Of a stretch of DNA of 64,000 nucleotides, positions 34,662 to 44,416 are shown piece after piece; within the stretch, counting starts at the first letter, position 1, and each line of letters starts with the position of its first letter. The DNA lies in contig JAKZAP010000013.1 of NCBI GenBank assembly GCA_023053575.1, positions 4,846,001-4,910,000 of the forward strand, written 5' to 3'. A program made the translations under genes and the position numbers. The notes under the pieces were generated by a model, which had not been told where the DNA came from, searched no databases, and worked only from the letters and a program-made list of their open reading frames with translations. Origin of the DNA: Branchinecta lynchi (Eukaryota > Arthropoda > Branchiopoda > Anostraca > Branchinectidae).

Positions 34662-34760
34662 ACTTCTAGCAAAATGAGATCTCGTTTTACCGACACCAAA
34701 TGTGTTGTCTAGTCAACCGCTTTGCTGTATTTCCAGAAGCGTTTGGAATTTCAGCTAAAG

Positions 34761-34835
34761 GCTTGACTTACTTTTCTTCATTAATTTACAGCAAGTAAGC
34801 TTGACTTACTTTTCTTTATTAATTTATACCAACAG
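34761..34835. repeat. Two-copy 38-bp tandem repeat
   Basis: GCTTGACTTACTTTTCTT(C/T)A then TTAATTTA occurs at 34761 and 34799. Confidence 0.8.
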
Positions 34836-35142
34836 GCCGTTTGAGTTTTTCCCTGCCTACCTAAATATCCCGGCAATTTGTTTATTCCAGTTCAACGTTC
34901 CAAGTAGACTAGTTTTTGAAAGTCCGTCATCTCATTATCCGAACTTGTGAAATATAGATCCGTTAGGTAATGAGCAGAAAATAACGGCTTTCAGTCTTTC
35001 AACTCTAGAGACAATACAAAGCTCCCATTGCAGAGGGAACAGATCGCAGATTTCTACTCATTAACTGTTTTACTATGTGTGTCTCAAGTGTTAATATGAG
35101 ACAAGTGGGGAAATTCAGAAACTAGCGCTGAACTGCAGTATT
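34836..35142. other. Short intronic stretch, nothing recognised
   Basis: No repeat family or exon was recognised. Confidence 0.3.
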
Positions 35143-35353
35143 GAATACTCTATATGACAAAGTCCAAAACACGCCAGTAATCCTCAGGAAGAAGGAGTAA
35201 GCGTGTCCGTACGACTCGGACTCAACGACTCAAGTCCTGTGTCAATCAATCACCCGCGATCTTTGGGAGCAGCTTTGACACCACTTCTGCTTTTCTTCCG
35301 CGAGGTACCTGGAGAGGCCGGAGATTTTGCATCGGCAAGGAGAGACAGTCATC
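35143..35353 (-). repeat. Family C repeat, reverse copy
   Basis: AGTCCAAAACACGCCAGTA, CCTCAGGAAGAAGGAG, ACTCAACGACTCAAGTCCTG, GGAGAGGCCGGAGATTTTGC. Closest relative is 26655-26862. The plus-strand open frame at 35203-35559 lies mostly on this repeat. Confidence 0.75.
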
Positions 35354-35532
35354 AACAGTATTGGTTACAGATAGGAAATAATGTCTCCGTCATCGTCGAT
35401 GACGAAGGAGAATATCTCAGGGACTCCTCCTGCTTCTCCTATCTGAACTTGTCTTTCTTTCTTGGTTTTTGGATCCATTTTCTATTTTTTTTTTATGTTA
35501 TAGTCCCCCCCCCCCTAGTTTGTCCAACTACA

Positions 35533-35836
35533 CCCGATGAAAAATGTATCTCAGAATAGTACTATGAAGTAGTACGAAAAAGTAGCATGCAGTACTAACG
35601 ATGCTTCTACATGCTTCTACTTCAAGGCTACCGTTTTACTGTATACTACTATATGCTACTATGAGCAAGACCGGATGCTACTATGGCAAGGCAGGATGCT
35701 ACTGGATACTATTACATAAGATTGGACCAGTCTGAGGCACATTAAATGATAGTATTCTTTGCTATTACATAGTATTAAATGCAACGTTTTCGTACTACTA
35801 CCATACTACTACGCAGGCTACAGATTTTTCATCGGG
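35533..35836. mobile_element. 304-bp MITE (family G), CCCGATGAAAAAT ends
   Basis: CCCGATGAAAAAT at left and ATTTTTCATCGGG at right. The interior is rich in TACTAC, ATGCTACTA and GTAGCATGCAGTA words on both strands. A second, reversed and truncated copy is at 63345-63602. Confidence 0.78.
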
Positions 35837-36119
35837 ACACTCTGTCAAGCTATTAGTCAGACAAACTTTAGCCATTTCCTCCCTTCGCCATAAGTATTTT
35901 CCTCCGAAAAGTGCCAAGTTTTCAGTTTTCCTCTTCAAGGCTTAACGAATGAGTGGGTTTCTATCGTCCTCTGTAAATCATTCTGTAAATGATAGTTTTG
36001 TAAATGATAGTTTTTATACCGTCAGTGTCCCGTACTCCCCTTTAAGGACACATTGGGAAGAAGATAAACATTACTTTCCAATACTGGTAGAAAATAAAAT
36101 GTACCTATAGGGGTGTAAA

Positions 36120-37065
36120 CTCATTGAAAAAGTGCGAGTACTTGACAGATTTAAAGTCTGCTACGGCGGATTCGGGATGGAAAGTGTACGTCTCGCCGAT
36201 ACGTATGACTTTCGAGAAAGATCGAACTCAGTTCACCTTTACATCTCTGAAAGGCAAGGTTCGAGACAGATTAAAGCAGAGCAAAATAACTCTAGAGAGT
36301 AACGTCCGAACTTTGAAAAAGTGACACACATTTAAATCGCAGCGACATTAGTTCCCCTAGAGGGCACAAATATCCCTACTGAAACTCAACCAGCACCGCA
36401 TATTAGCCTTGCTAGAATTTACTTCGTCCGCCACTGCACGCACGAACAAAGCGAGCTGCGACGGAGGCCCATTTTTGATGCATCGGGAGGATAGGTCTTC
36501 GCATTACTTTCTAGAGTTATTTTGCTCCGGATTAAAGTCCACTTCATTCTACCGGATACTGGCCGAATGTCCTGAAGCATGACCGTCTCGCCGTCTAAGT
36601 ATGACTTTCCAGAAAGATTGAACTCAGATTAAATCTACTTTATTCCGGCGAATTCTGTCTGAATGTTCTGGGGTAACATACACGTTATCGCTGTATGTTC
36701 TTGAGACTAGTCGGAAGGATTGGTCTTCGCATTACTTTCTAGAGTTATTTTGCTCTGGATTAAAGTCCACTTCATTCTACCGGATACTGGCCAAATGTCC
36801 TGAAGCATGACCGTCTCGCCGTCTAAGTATGACTTTCGAGAAAGATTTAACTCAGATTAAATCTACTTTATTCAGGCGAATTCTGTCTGAATGTTCTGGG
36901 AAATGTTCCTCTTGCCGTATAGGTATGACTTTCGAGAAAGATCGAACTAGAAAGCAAGGAACTCCTGAAAAGCAAGGTTCTAGACAGATTACAGTCTACT
37001 TTATTCTGTCAGATTCTGTCTGAATTTTCTGGAACGCGTGGCTCTTACGTTATCGCTGTATATTC
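36120..37065. repeat. Tandem repeats; main unit 228 bp duplicated
   Basis: TCTTCGCATTACTTTCTAGA occurs at 36496 and 36724 with about 190 bp of near-identical sequence after each. The smaller motif GTATGACTTTC(G/C)AGAAAGAT recurs at about 36203, 36597, 36826 and 36923. The short open frames here follow the repeat. Confidence 0.8.
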
Positions 37066-37096
37066 TTGATGTTTTTGTTGTTGTTGTGTTTGTTTG

Positions 37097-37325
37097 TTTT
37101 TTGGGGGGGGGGGGGGGGGGGTGCAAGATATTCACCGACTGGCTGGTCATTTTTAATGCCTGTTATTACAAAAAAAAATGGCTGTTTTTTAAGAAAAAAC
37201 TACTGTTTTGACGAAAAAACGACTGATTTTTCGAAAAAACGACTGTGTTTAAGAAGAAATTTATTATTTGTACGGAAAACTGACTGTTTGTTTGGAAAAA
37301 TTAATTTTTTTCGACAAGGAACCGG
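37097..37325. mobile_element. Decayed hAT-1 MITE
   Basis: A run of 19 G, then TATTCACCGACTGGCTGGTCA and repeated AAAACGACTGTTTT / AAAAAACTGACTG words as in the 3907, 21863 and 23059 copies. Terminal inverted repeats are not preserved. Confidence 0.55.
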
Positions 37326-37329
37326 ACAG

Positions 37330-38140
37330 GCGCAAACGAATTGAATAAACTGCAAGTGTAAATATATTTTTGCGCTAGTCTGTAGCAAGGGGTAAGAACG
37401 AGTGGAGCCTACGGGCGGTACATAATGCTGGAAACGGCTTAAGTAAATTTGAGTGCCTTGTTGAATAAGTCGGTTTGGATTTGTTCGGGAAAGAGCTGGT
37501 GGAATCTGACTGACCACATGCTTTTTTTAAAGGACACCTGAATGAAGAGTATCAAGTATCATCCCTATCTGTATGACGTCCGTTAACATTGCCTGCAGAA
37601 AACCCAATCCAAATACGAAATACCGTTTCCAAGCTATGATTTTTGCTCCATTTTGCATCTGTCCTTATTTCAGTACCGAGCAATTTTAGAGGTGAACAAA
37701 TGTCTCCAATCAACTCTTCTTCTGGAACATTTTTTAACCAGATAAGCCCAAACGTAGTCTAGAAGAAATTTCAATACGATCCGGCCAGCGCTGTACAAGA
37801 TTTGAATGAATTGCGCTTTTTGTCTTGGAGTCTGCATGTGCAAACCTCTGGAAACAATCATCCCTATTTTGAAAACGTCACGCTCAGGAGAAGAATACTC
37901 TTCGTGTTCATGTCTGTAAATGCATTCTGCATGGTGTGTTCAAGTATGGTTTCATTGTTCAGGTGTCCTTTAACAAAATCAATCGTTAAATTGTGGCGTC
38001 TGTTCTTTGATGGTTCAAGACGGAGAGTTTTAAGCGTTTGTTCATAACTGGTGGAATCATATGAAACTATGATCTTAACCACCCGCTTCTGGATTGATGC
38101 AGTTAGATCATGTAATTCAGACGTAAGAACGGGGTGCAAG
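37330..38140 (-). pseudogene. LINE C-terminal relic split by a TTAA element
   Basis: Minus strand from 38139 reads LTSELHDLTASIQKRVVKII, then LKTLRLEPSKNRRHNLTIDF, up to 37974. It resumes beyond the insertion (37526 down to about 37330) as IYLSRFQHYVPPVGSTRSYP then LLQTSAKIY. The x-IQKRVxKII, RRxxL and HYxPPxxTxR blocks are typical of LINE C-termini. Frames differ on the two sides. Confidence 0.65.
37527..37973 (-). mobile_element. TTAA-flanked element (family E), 447 bp, internally deleted
   Basis: TTAAAGGACACCTGAA at left and TTCAGGTGTCCTTTAA at right: a 16-bp inverted repeat including TTAA, as in piggyBac-type insertion. The body matches 57306-57710 and the far end of the longer copy at 57306-58208. 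No transposase frame. Confidence 0.75.
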
Positions 38141-38699
38141 GCGGCACAAGCGCTCGAAAAAATTGTATCGCTGCGGCAACACTAAAGGTCGCATGGACGA
38201 GAACTTTTTACTTTCAGTTTGAACAGAGGTATGTGATAAGTCGTAAACATCACGTATCTCGTGACATCTATTTCAAAAATACTTAGTAAAGGCATTTGAA
38301 TTACTTACTATACTGCGAGGTCGTAAGGAGGACTCGGAGCGAAAAGCTGTTCTTAGGCAGTAGTAATAATATTTGGGGCTTTGAAACGGAGGAAAACAAT
38401 GTCAGGTCGTGGACCTTATAGGGTGTGCCTACTACCTATATATTATACTATATTTTATGAGGTCGAGATCGTGGTTTCTTGGGTGTTTTCTCCCTATTTC
38501 CTTTCTAAGCGAAAGTTCTCTTTCCCGAATCTTTCTAAGCTTCCCAGAAAGTTTGTTATCCATGGTACATAGCGTCCCTGGGGAAGCGGGAGGGATCACA
38601 GGCGACTTGATTATTCATCCCGTGAAGAATTCTGGAGTGTCGGAGCCGGAGCAGTTTAAAAAAAGGAAAAGAATCACGAGGTTGTGTACTATTCTTGCA
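38141..38699. other. Intronic sequence, nothing recognised
   Basis: Open frames on the plus strand (38381-38702) show no recognisable domain. Confidence 0.3.
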
Positions 38700-38905
38700 T
38701 AGATAGGTAGATAAATAGATGTTTAATGAAGCCCTTGGGCCATGAAAAAAAAAAAAAGTACAACAGTACATTTACATTCATTATACGAGCGAACTTTTAA
38801 TCAACACACAAAAACAACTCCCTTCAATCTCTAACTAACCTCACATACTTTTAATATCTTACTTAAATGGTCCATAAATGCATTAATCCTGCATATACTT
38901 CTAGG

Positions 38906-39093
38906 CAGGCCCGTATCCAGGAATTTTTTTTTTTGGGGGGGGGGTGCCTTTGGGGGGGGGGGGGTTGCCTGCAGGTCGGACAAAAAAGTACAAAAAAGAC
39001 GTAAATCAGAGGGAAAAGCCTATAAAAATGCTTTTTTTTTTATGTTTCGGGTCAACCCCCTAACCCCCCCCCCCCCCTCTGGATAGGGCCTTG
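38906..39093. mobile_element. 188-bp hAT-2 MITE with perfect 8-bp duplication CTTCTAGG
   Basis: CAGGCCCGTATCCAG at left, CTGGATAGGGCCTTG at right, flanked by CTTCTAGG at 38898-38905 and 39094-39101. G runs at 38935-38963 and a C run at 39066-39077. An empty paralogous site (CTTTTAGG, no insert) lies at about 22580. Confidence 0.92.
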
Positions 39094-39801
39094 CTTCTAG
39101 GGTTTGTACTATTCATTCAAAAAGCTCTCACGTGGGACAGATAGCTCCTGGCAATTGTAAAGAATGTGGTCCAGCTCCCCTACCTCACCTTTACAAAATT
39201 TACAAATCTGATTATCCCTTGTCACTGACCAATTAATATCCCAAATATTCCCCAAAACCGGAAGACAATTTGCTCGAAGCTGAATCCATGAACGCAAAAC
39301 TCTTGAAGGTAAATTAAATTTAAAATAAACTTCTTCACCAAACCTTACCTTTACTGCCTTGTAATACCTAAGTTTTTCAGACCTTTCCATTTTCCCCGCC
39401 CATTCTTGGATTTCTTGTCCCTCCATTGTCTCTCTGACTATTCTTACTATATCCTTTGGCATTTTTGTTGGTCCTTATAGGCCTCCATTCCAAATCCATG
39501 ACACACCTGCTTGATCCAATATACCTTTGATTTGGTGAGGCCAAGATCCTTTTTTATTCATCTTTAGTGACACTTCATATGCAATCCTAATCATTCTTTC
39601 TCTAGGTAAGCTATTATTTGCAACCATAATTTCAACATACTTACTTTTCTTGCTAGACTAAGGGAGAATAGGCCTACGTCCCCTTGCATAACTACGCTAT
39701 GGGTTGTTACATGCAATCCAAGTAATCTTTTATAGTACTGCAGCTGAAGCGACTCAAGTTGCTTTGCAGCATCGTACCCCCACAATCCATATCCCCGTAA
39801 T

Positions 39802-41210
39802 CAGGGGCGTCGCAAGTGCATTTTCTGTGGGGGGGTGCAGAGCCAAAATTTTACCGAATCTTTAAATTTTTTTACCGAATCCTAGAACTAAGAATTCGAG
39901 CTTTAAATTCTGGAACAGAAGCGATTACGTAGGAAGAGTAACAATAAAGGGCAGCATGAAAGACGTTAAGCTAACTATTAGGCGGCGTTTTGGCGAAGCC
40001 CACATGTAGAATATATTGCCGGGCATGATTGCAGTAACAGCTTGTATATATTATAGCCAATATAAAACTAAATTGAGCGCCGCAGGCGAAATTTTTTTTA
40101 ATCCATTTTTGTTCTGTATGCTAAAATTTAACTGCTTCTGTGACAAATTCTGTCATTTACCGTTGATTAAATGCCGAGACTCTAAGAAGTTCCAGAAACC
40201 GGACGGAGCTACGTTCCGGCAGCAGCAGCAGCAACTGTAGTCTAGTTAATATACTACCATAATCAAACAAAGTGAGCGCCGCAGGCGAAGATTTGTGTTT
40301 AGTTTTCCTCCCAAATTTAATTTCCATCCAAATTCTAGCTTTTAATGTTTCAAAATCTCAGTCCTAAAACTGGCTTAAAACCCCCGTCAAATGACGCGTC
40401 CTTCCAAAAAATAGAGAATATTACGAAAAGTGCTGCAGGCGGAATTTTCGAAATATTTATGATTAGATATTCTTTGGGGATCCAAAATAAAAGTAAGGAC
40501 TATCGATGGTATCATAGATCATCCCTTTTCTCTGCGACCAGTGCTTCACTCGACCTGTTCTGAGGGTCGTGGTAGCTTCCAAATCCTGGCAGTTATAACG
40601 AATAAATTACCGAATCCCAGTTATTATACCGAATAAGTTTAGACCGATAGCATGTTCGAGATTCTGTATAACTAACGTATCCCGGTTACTATACCGAATT
40701 GTTTTGGTGTCGAAAGACTACCGAACAATATTCTTATTCGGTATACTTTTGTCGAAACTGGAACAAAGTCAGGATTCGTGGTTAACTTCCTAATCCTGGA
40801 AATTATACTGAATAAATTACCGAATCCCAATCATGATACCGAATAATTTTGAACCAATAGCTTATTGGGGATTCTGTGTAACTACGGAATATCCATAAAT
40901 ATACCGAATAGTTCCGGCATCGAAAAATTACCAAATGATTTCAGTGAATTCTCTCACCAAATTCGTGATAACTACCGAATATTGGCAATTATACCGAATC
41001 CCCATCATTATACCGAAGAGATTTGTACATATAGCTTATTTAGGATTATGTATAACTACCGAATCCCCGTAACTATATCGAATAGTTCTGCTATCGAAAA
41101 AATACCGAAAGATTTTGGGCCTCCGGCCCAAAATTTTACCGAATCTCAAAAAGGTGGGGGGGTGCTGCACCCCCCGCACCCCCCCCCCCCCCCCCCTTGC
41201 GACGCCCCTG
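39802..41210. mobile_element. 1.4-kb hAT-type element with perfect 8-bp duplication CCCGTAAT
   Basis: CAGGGGCGTCGCAAG at left, CTTGCGACGCCCCTG at right (15-bp perfect inverted repeat), flanked by CCCGTAAT at 39794-39801 and 41211-41218. The interior is non-coding and built of recurring phrases TACCGAATCCC(A/C), ATACCGAATA and GATTCTGTATAACTA spaced irregularly, plus C- and G-runs near the ends. Non-autonomous. Confidence 0.93.
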
Positions 41211-41550
41211 CCCGTAATGCATCACCGGTAATACTTTAGTGTTGAAGATTCTTTTGTGCATTTTTTAATCTTTTATTCCCATTAGTGTTCGGCTTCTAAA
41301 TATCGCAGCCATTGCAGCTTTTGCTGTTTTATGCATCTCTTTTATATGTTCTTTCCAACTTCCGTTGCATCTGAATATAAGTCCAAGGTATTTCACCTGG
41401 TCGTTGATTTTTATTTCACTTCCTTTAAAATAAAACCTTACACTGTTACGATTACTTGTCTTTCCTTTGCCAAAAATCACAATCTCTGTTTTCTTAACAT
41501 TTAGTTTAAGTTTTTTTACTTCTTGCATATCCAGTTCACTGAGCTTTTCC

Positions 41551-42342
41551 GAGTAATCTTCGTTATGTAAAATAGCATATGAAATATCAGAAATACATTG
41601 ACCTGCAAGTACATAGTATTACAAAGTTTCTTCTTGGTATAATAATAATGTACTTTATTTCCTTAATAGCTTGTATTATACACGCTAGCACTGGATCGTC
41701 ATTCACACAAATAACATATGACAATTACATAAGTAGACATTTCATACACGTACAACTTGAAAATATAATTTGACTTAACTTCATCTACACGTACACAACT
41801 TGAAAATATAATTTGAATTAACTAGAATTAAAATATTGGGTAAAATAGGGTACAAAAGATTTCAGGTAACGATCTGTCGAGTTTATGGGTGGTCTTTCTA
41901 GTCTCTGGGAATCAGCGTCCCTCTGTGTCTGTCGCGTATTAGGCCTGCTATTTCCTGTAGTATCAAAATCAGGTAGAATTGCCTGAAACCTAGAATTGCC
42001 TATAACTTTACATAATCTTCTTTAAGCTTTAATTACAATTTTTGTTTCTTGTAAAATTTCGTCATAAGTAAGATAATACAACACATGTACATTATTTACA
42101 ATTTATATTCATGTTACAGTTTTAGTTGGGTTAGGTAGCTTTTTATGACTTCGTATAAGAAGACCATCTCTTCACCTCAAATAATACAGTGGTATCGAAT
42201 CAAAATCCAATCGGGTCGATATACAAACTTGAACAGTAAACGCGTCGCTTCATAAACTCATAAAAAAACAAGGTATAAATGTGGGCCCACTGTTCAGCTA
42301 TTACCTATACGCACGATCCATGTTTTCGAGACTTCCGCCCTC
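41551..42342. other. Intronic sequence; possible retroelement 3' end, otherwise nothing
   Basis: TATAATAATAATGTACTTTA (about 41638) resembles a retroelement tail. TACACGTACAACTTGAAAAT and ACACGTACACAACTTG form a short direct repeat near 41744-41800. No coding signal. Confidence 0.3.
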
Positions 42343-42350
42343 TTGCCAAT

Positions 42351-42671
42351 CAGGGTTGCCACATGAAAAACATTTAGAGAGTGACTTTTGGCCCGAAACA
42401 GAGAGTGAAATGGGAGTGAAATTTTATTTTCATGAAGAAAAGTGAAATGCTCTCTTTTGGTCGGAATCGCCTCTGCAAAAATGACACATCCTAATTTATT
42501 TTCGCAAAAAAAAAACTTGAAATAGTCACTTCTAGTCTGAATCCTGCTGCAAAAATTACACATTTGGACGTTTTATGAAATAGAGTGATTTTTATGTCCT
42601 ACGTAGGACAAGAGTGACAAAAACAAAATAGAGTGACAATTCACACTATCGTGCGACATGTGGCAACACTG
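42351..42671. mobile_element. 321-bp hAT-like MITE with perfect 8-bp duplication TTGCCAAT
   Basis: CAGGGTTGCCACATG at left and CATGTGGCAACACTG at right (14 of 15 complementary), flanked by TTGCCAAT at 42343-42350 and 42672-42679. AGAGTGAC, GAGTGAAAT and AAATAGAGTGAC phrases recur inside on both halves. Confidence 0.92.
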
Positions 42672-42679
42672 TTGCCAAT

Positions 42680-42983
42680 TATCTACTGCCTGTGCAAAGT
42701 GCCATACATCCTCCTTCTCAAGGAGTTCCGCCTTTCAACCTTAGCAGCCCGACGTCTTACTCTGTGTACCAGATTAGGGAATAATCTGCGTTCCCACCAA
42801 AATTTCGATAATCTATCTCCAGCCACGTATTGCCCACCAAAACCTCGATTACCTCTAGCTATAGCACAACAAGTTCCGGTCCTCAACCCCAGTGCAAGAA
42901 TCAAGAAAGATTTTTGTGCCAGTGTCTTGAATAGCCCTTTAGTAAGTGACAAATATATCCCCCACAATGTCTTAACTCTCTAA
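42680..42983 (+). pseudogene. LINE C-terminal relic
   Basis: Reads KVPYILLLKEFRLSTLAARR, LTLCTRLGNNLRSHQNFDN, and ends NSPLVSDKYIPHNVLTL. The LLxEFxLxxLxxRRLxLC block is characteristic of LINE ORF2 ends. The MITE at 42351 sits at its upstream edge. Confidence 0.6.
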
Positions 42984-43191
42984 TTCTTTATTTTGACAGG
43001 TCATTTCCTGTTTATTGCCTTAATACCTTATTACAATGTGGACTATCTGACAAAAACGGCCAGTTCGGCCATCTAATGCTATGAAAGTTCGTTTTACAAT
43101 ATCGCATCGAGGTTCAGCCGACCTGCCTGTTTTCGCGGCTATCTATATTGGGACCATCGACAGTCGATTGTCGATCGCATCAAGCCTGACC

Positions 43192-43450
43192 CGAGGGACT
43201 GCCCACTCTCCGCCACTTGGTCTACACGGTGTTGAGCCACCCATCCGCCACGTGCCACCCTTCCTCCACGCGTGCCACCCTTCCGCCACGCACGCCGCCC
43301 TTCCGCCACGCGCGCCACCCACCCGCCTCTTGCTAAAAAATAGTTATTTTCCGCCACGCGTGCCACCCTTCCGCCACGCGCGCCACCCGTCCGTCACGCG
43401 TGCCACCCGCCACCCGGTGTACACCGATTTTGAGAGTGGGCAACCCCTCG
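43192..43450. mobile_element. 259-bp element with perfect 8-bp duplication GCCTGACC and a GC minisatellite
   Basis: Ends CGAGGGACTGCCCACTCTC and GAGAGTGGGCAACCCCTCG (inverted, two mismatches), flanked by GCCTGACC at 43184-43191 and 43451-43458. The core (about 43240-43415) is a 17-20-bp minisatellite of CCACCCTTCCGCCACGCG type. 8-bp duplications fit hAT or P superfamilies; the CGAGGG start is not the usual hAT CAG. Confidence 0.88.
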
Positions 43451-43492
43451 GCCTGACCTTGGTAGTTGTATTTGACTTTATCGCTCTTTCAG

Positions 43493-43669
43493 CTGTATCA
43501 TGTGGGCCTCCTGGAGACATTCCACATGGGACACATGAAGGCGACTGTTACACCTTCAGTTGTCGAATCACGTATGTTTGCCAACCAGGGTTTGACCTGG
43601 TCGGAAGAGCTAATAGATATTGCCAAGCAGATGGGTCATGGACTCCGACAGAACTACCTTCCTGCATCC
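43493..43669 (+). CDS. Sushi/CCP domain exon 3, with an extra cysteine pair
   Basis: A 177-base exon (59 codons, phase 1 to 1) after CTCTTTCAG and before GTAAGT. It reads VSCGPPGDIPHGTHEGDC, YTFSCRITYVCQPGFDLVG, RANRYCQADGSWTPTELP, SCI. The canonical four cysteines are present plus two more (GDC and FSC), probably a further disulfide within the module. A small transposon with a perfect 8-bp target duplication ends at 43450, 42 bp before the exon. The open frame runs upstream into that transposon's GC-rich repeat, but those codons are intronic. Confidence 0.92.
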
Positions 43670-44129
43670 GTAAGTATTTCTTGATTAGTTTGTCGCTAAA
43701 AAACTCGGTAGTCGGATAACTTAGCGAAATACGGTTTGCTAATACATTACAGAGTATGATTATGACATTTGGCTGGTCATCAGTAATTTGCTATCGGTAG
43801 ATAACAACGTGATTTTATTCTTATTTCGGAAAATATAATATGCCACACCCTCCTTCGTTCATGTATTCATGCTACACAAAGTACATAACGTATAAGGCAA
43901 GAAACAATACCCCCTGAAGCTATCTTGTTGGGGATCCACTACCTATACATTAACTTACACTGGAAATATTCACGTACAATAGTTAAACTCAACAAGTGGC
44001 AACGCTGTATGATGCTATGCTAAATCGCTCTGCATCTGTTTTGTAATGAAATTTGGTGGTTATTTGGACTATTTGCTAAGCTGTGTGGTATCAGTCGATT
44101 GCAAAAATAACGCCGAATCTGACAGTGCT
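43670..44129. other. Intron between sushi exon 3 and the full-length LINE
   Basis: GTAAGT donor, then unremarkable sequence. TCAACAAGTGGCAACGCTGTA (about 43987) may be part of another element end. Confidence 0.35.
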
Positions 44130-44157
44130 TGAATTTTGCATAACAATAGACTAGTTT

Positions 44158-44396
44158 GGACATTTTTCACCAAAAACGACTTCTGGAACAAGAAGCTATG
44201 TTTCGAGAGAAATAGCGTTGCGCTCGCAGAGATATCTATCGGACAGTCTAGACAACTTAGGACGTTTTTCACCAAAAAAGACATCTGGAACAAGAAGCTA
44301 TGTTTTGAGAGAAATAGCGTTGCGCTCGCAGAGATATCTATCGGACAGTCTAGCGGAACAAGAAGTTATTTTCGAAGAGGAACAGCGTTGCGTGTT
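44158..44396 (+). promoter_or_regulatory. Tandem 102-bp monomers in the LINE 5' UTR
   Basis: TCTGGAACAAGAAGCTATG occurs at 44182 and 44284, followed each time by AATAGCGTTGCGCTCGCAGA and GATATCTATCGGACAGTCTAG. A third, partial unit (GGAACAAGAAGTTATTTTCG) ends just before ORF1. Promoter function is inferred by analogy with mammalian L1 monomers. Confidence 0.72.
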
Positions 44397-44416
44397 GCAT
44401 GATATACTTTTCAGCA

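Larger units (their letters stand above)
38700..41550 (-). pseudogene. LINE lineage 2, 5'-truncated and split by two hAT-type elements
   Basis: (TAGA)n-type tail at about 38700, 3' UTR to 38905, coding remnants at 39109-39793 and 41219-41528. Reading the minus strand: LKLNVKKTEIVIFGKGK, VKYLGLIFRCNGSWKEH, FNTKVLPVMHYG (to 41219); after the insertion YGLWGYDAAKQLESLQLQYY, KRLLGL; then RFGEEVYFKFNLPSRVLRSW and the zinc-knuckle-like CKFCKGEVGELDHILYNC. The frame breaks at the insertion point and near 39590. It is a sister lineage of the LINE at 4639-6262. Confidence 0.8.

Noticed and set aside
35203..35559. A 118-codon open frame with a hydrophobic C-terminus
   Set aside because: Most of it is on a family C repeat that also occurs elsewhere; no splice-flanked or family support.
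43081..43719. A 212-codon open frame running through the GC-rich minisatellite into sushi exon 3
   Set aside because: The upstream part lies inside a transposon with an 8-bp duplication, and a standard acceptor with in-phase exon begins at 43493. The join is accidental readthrough.
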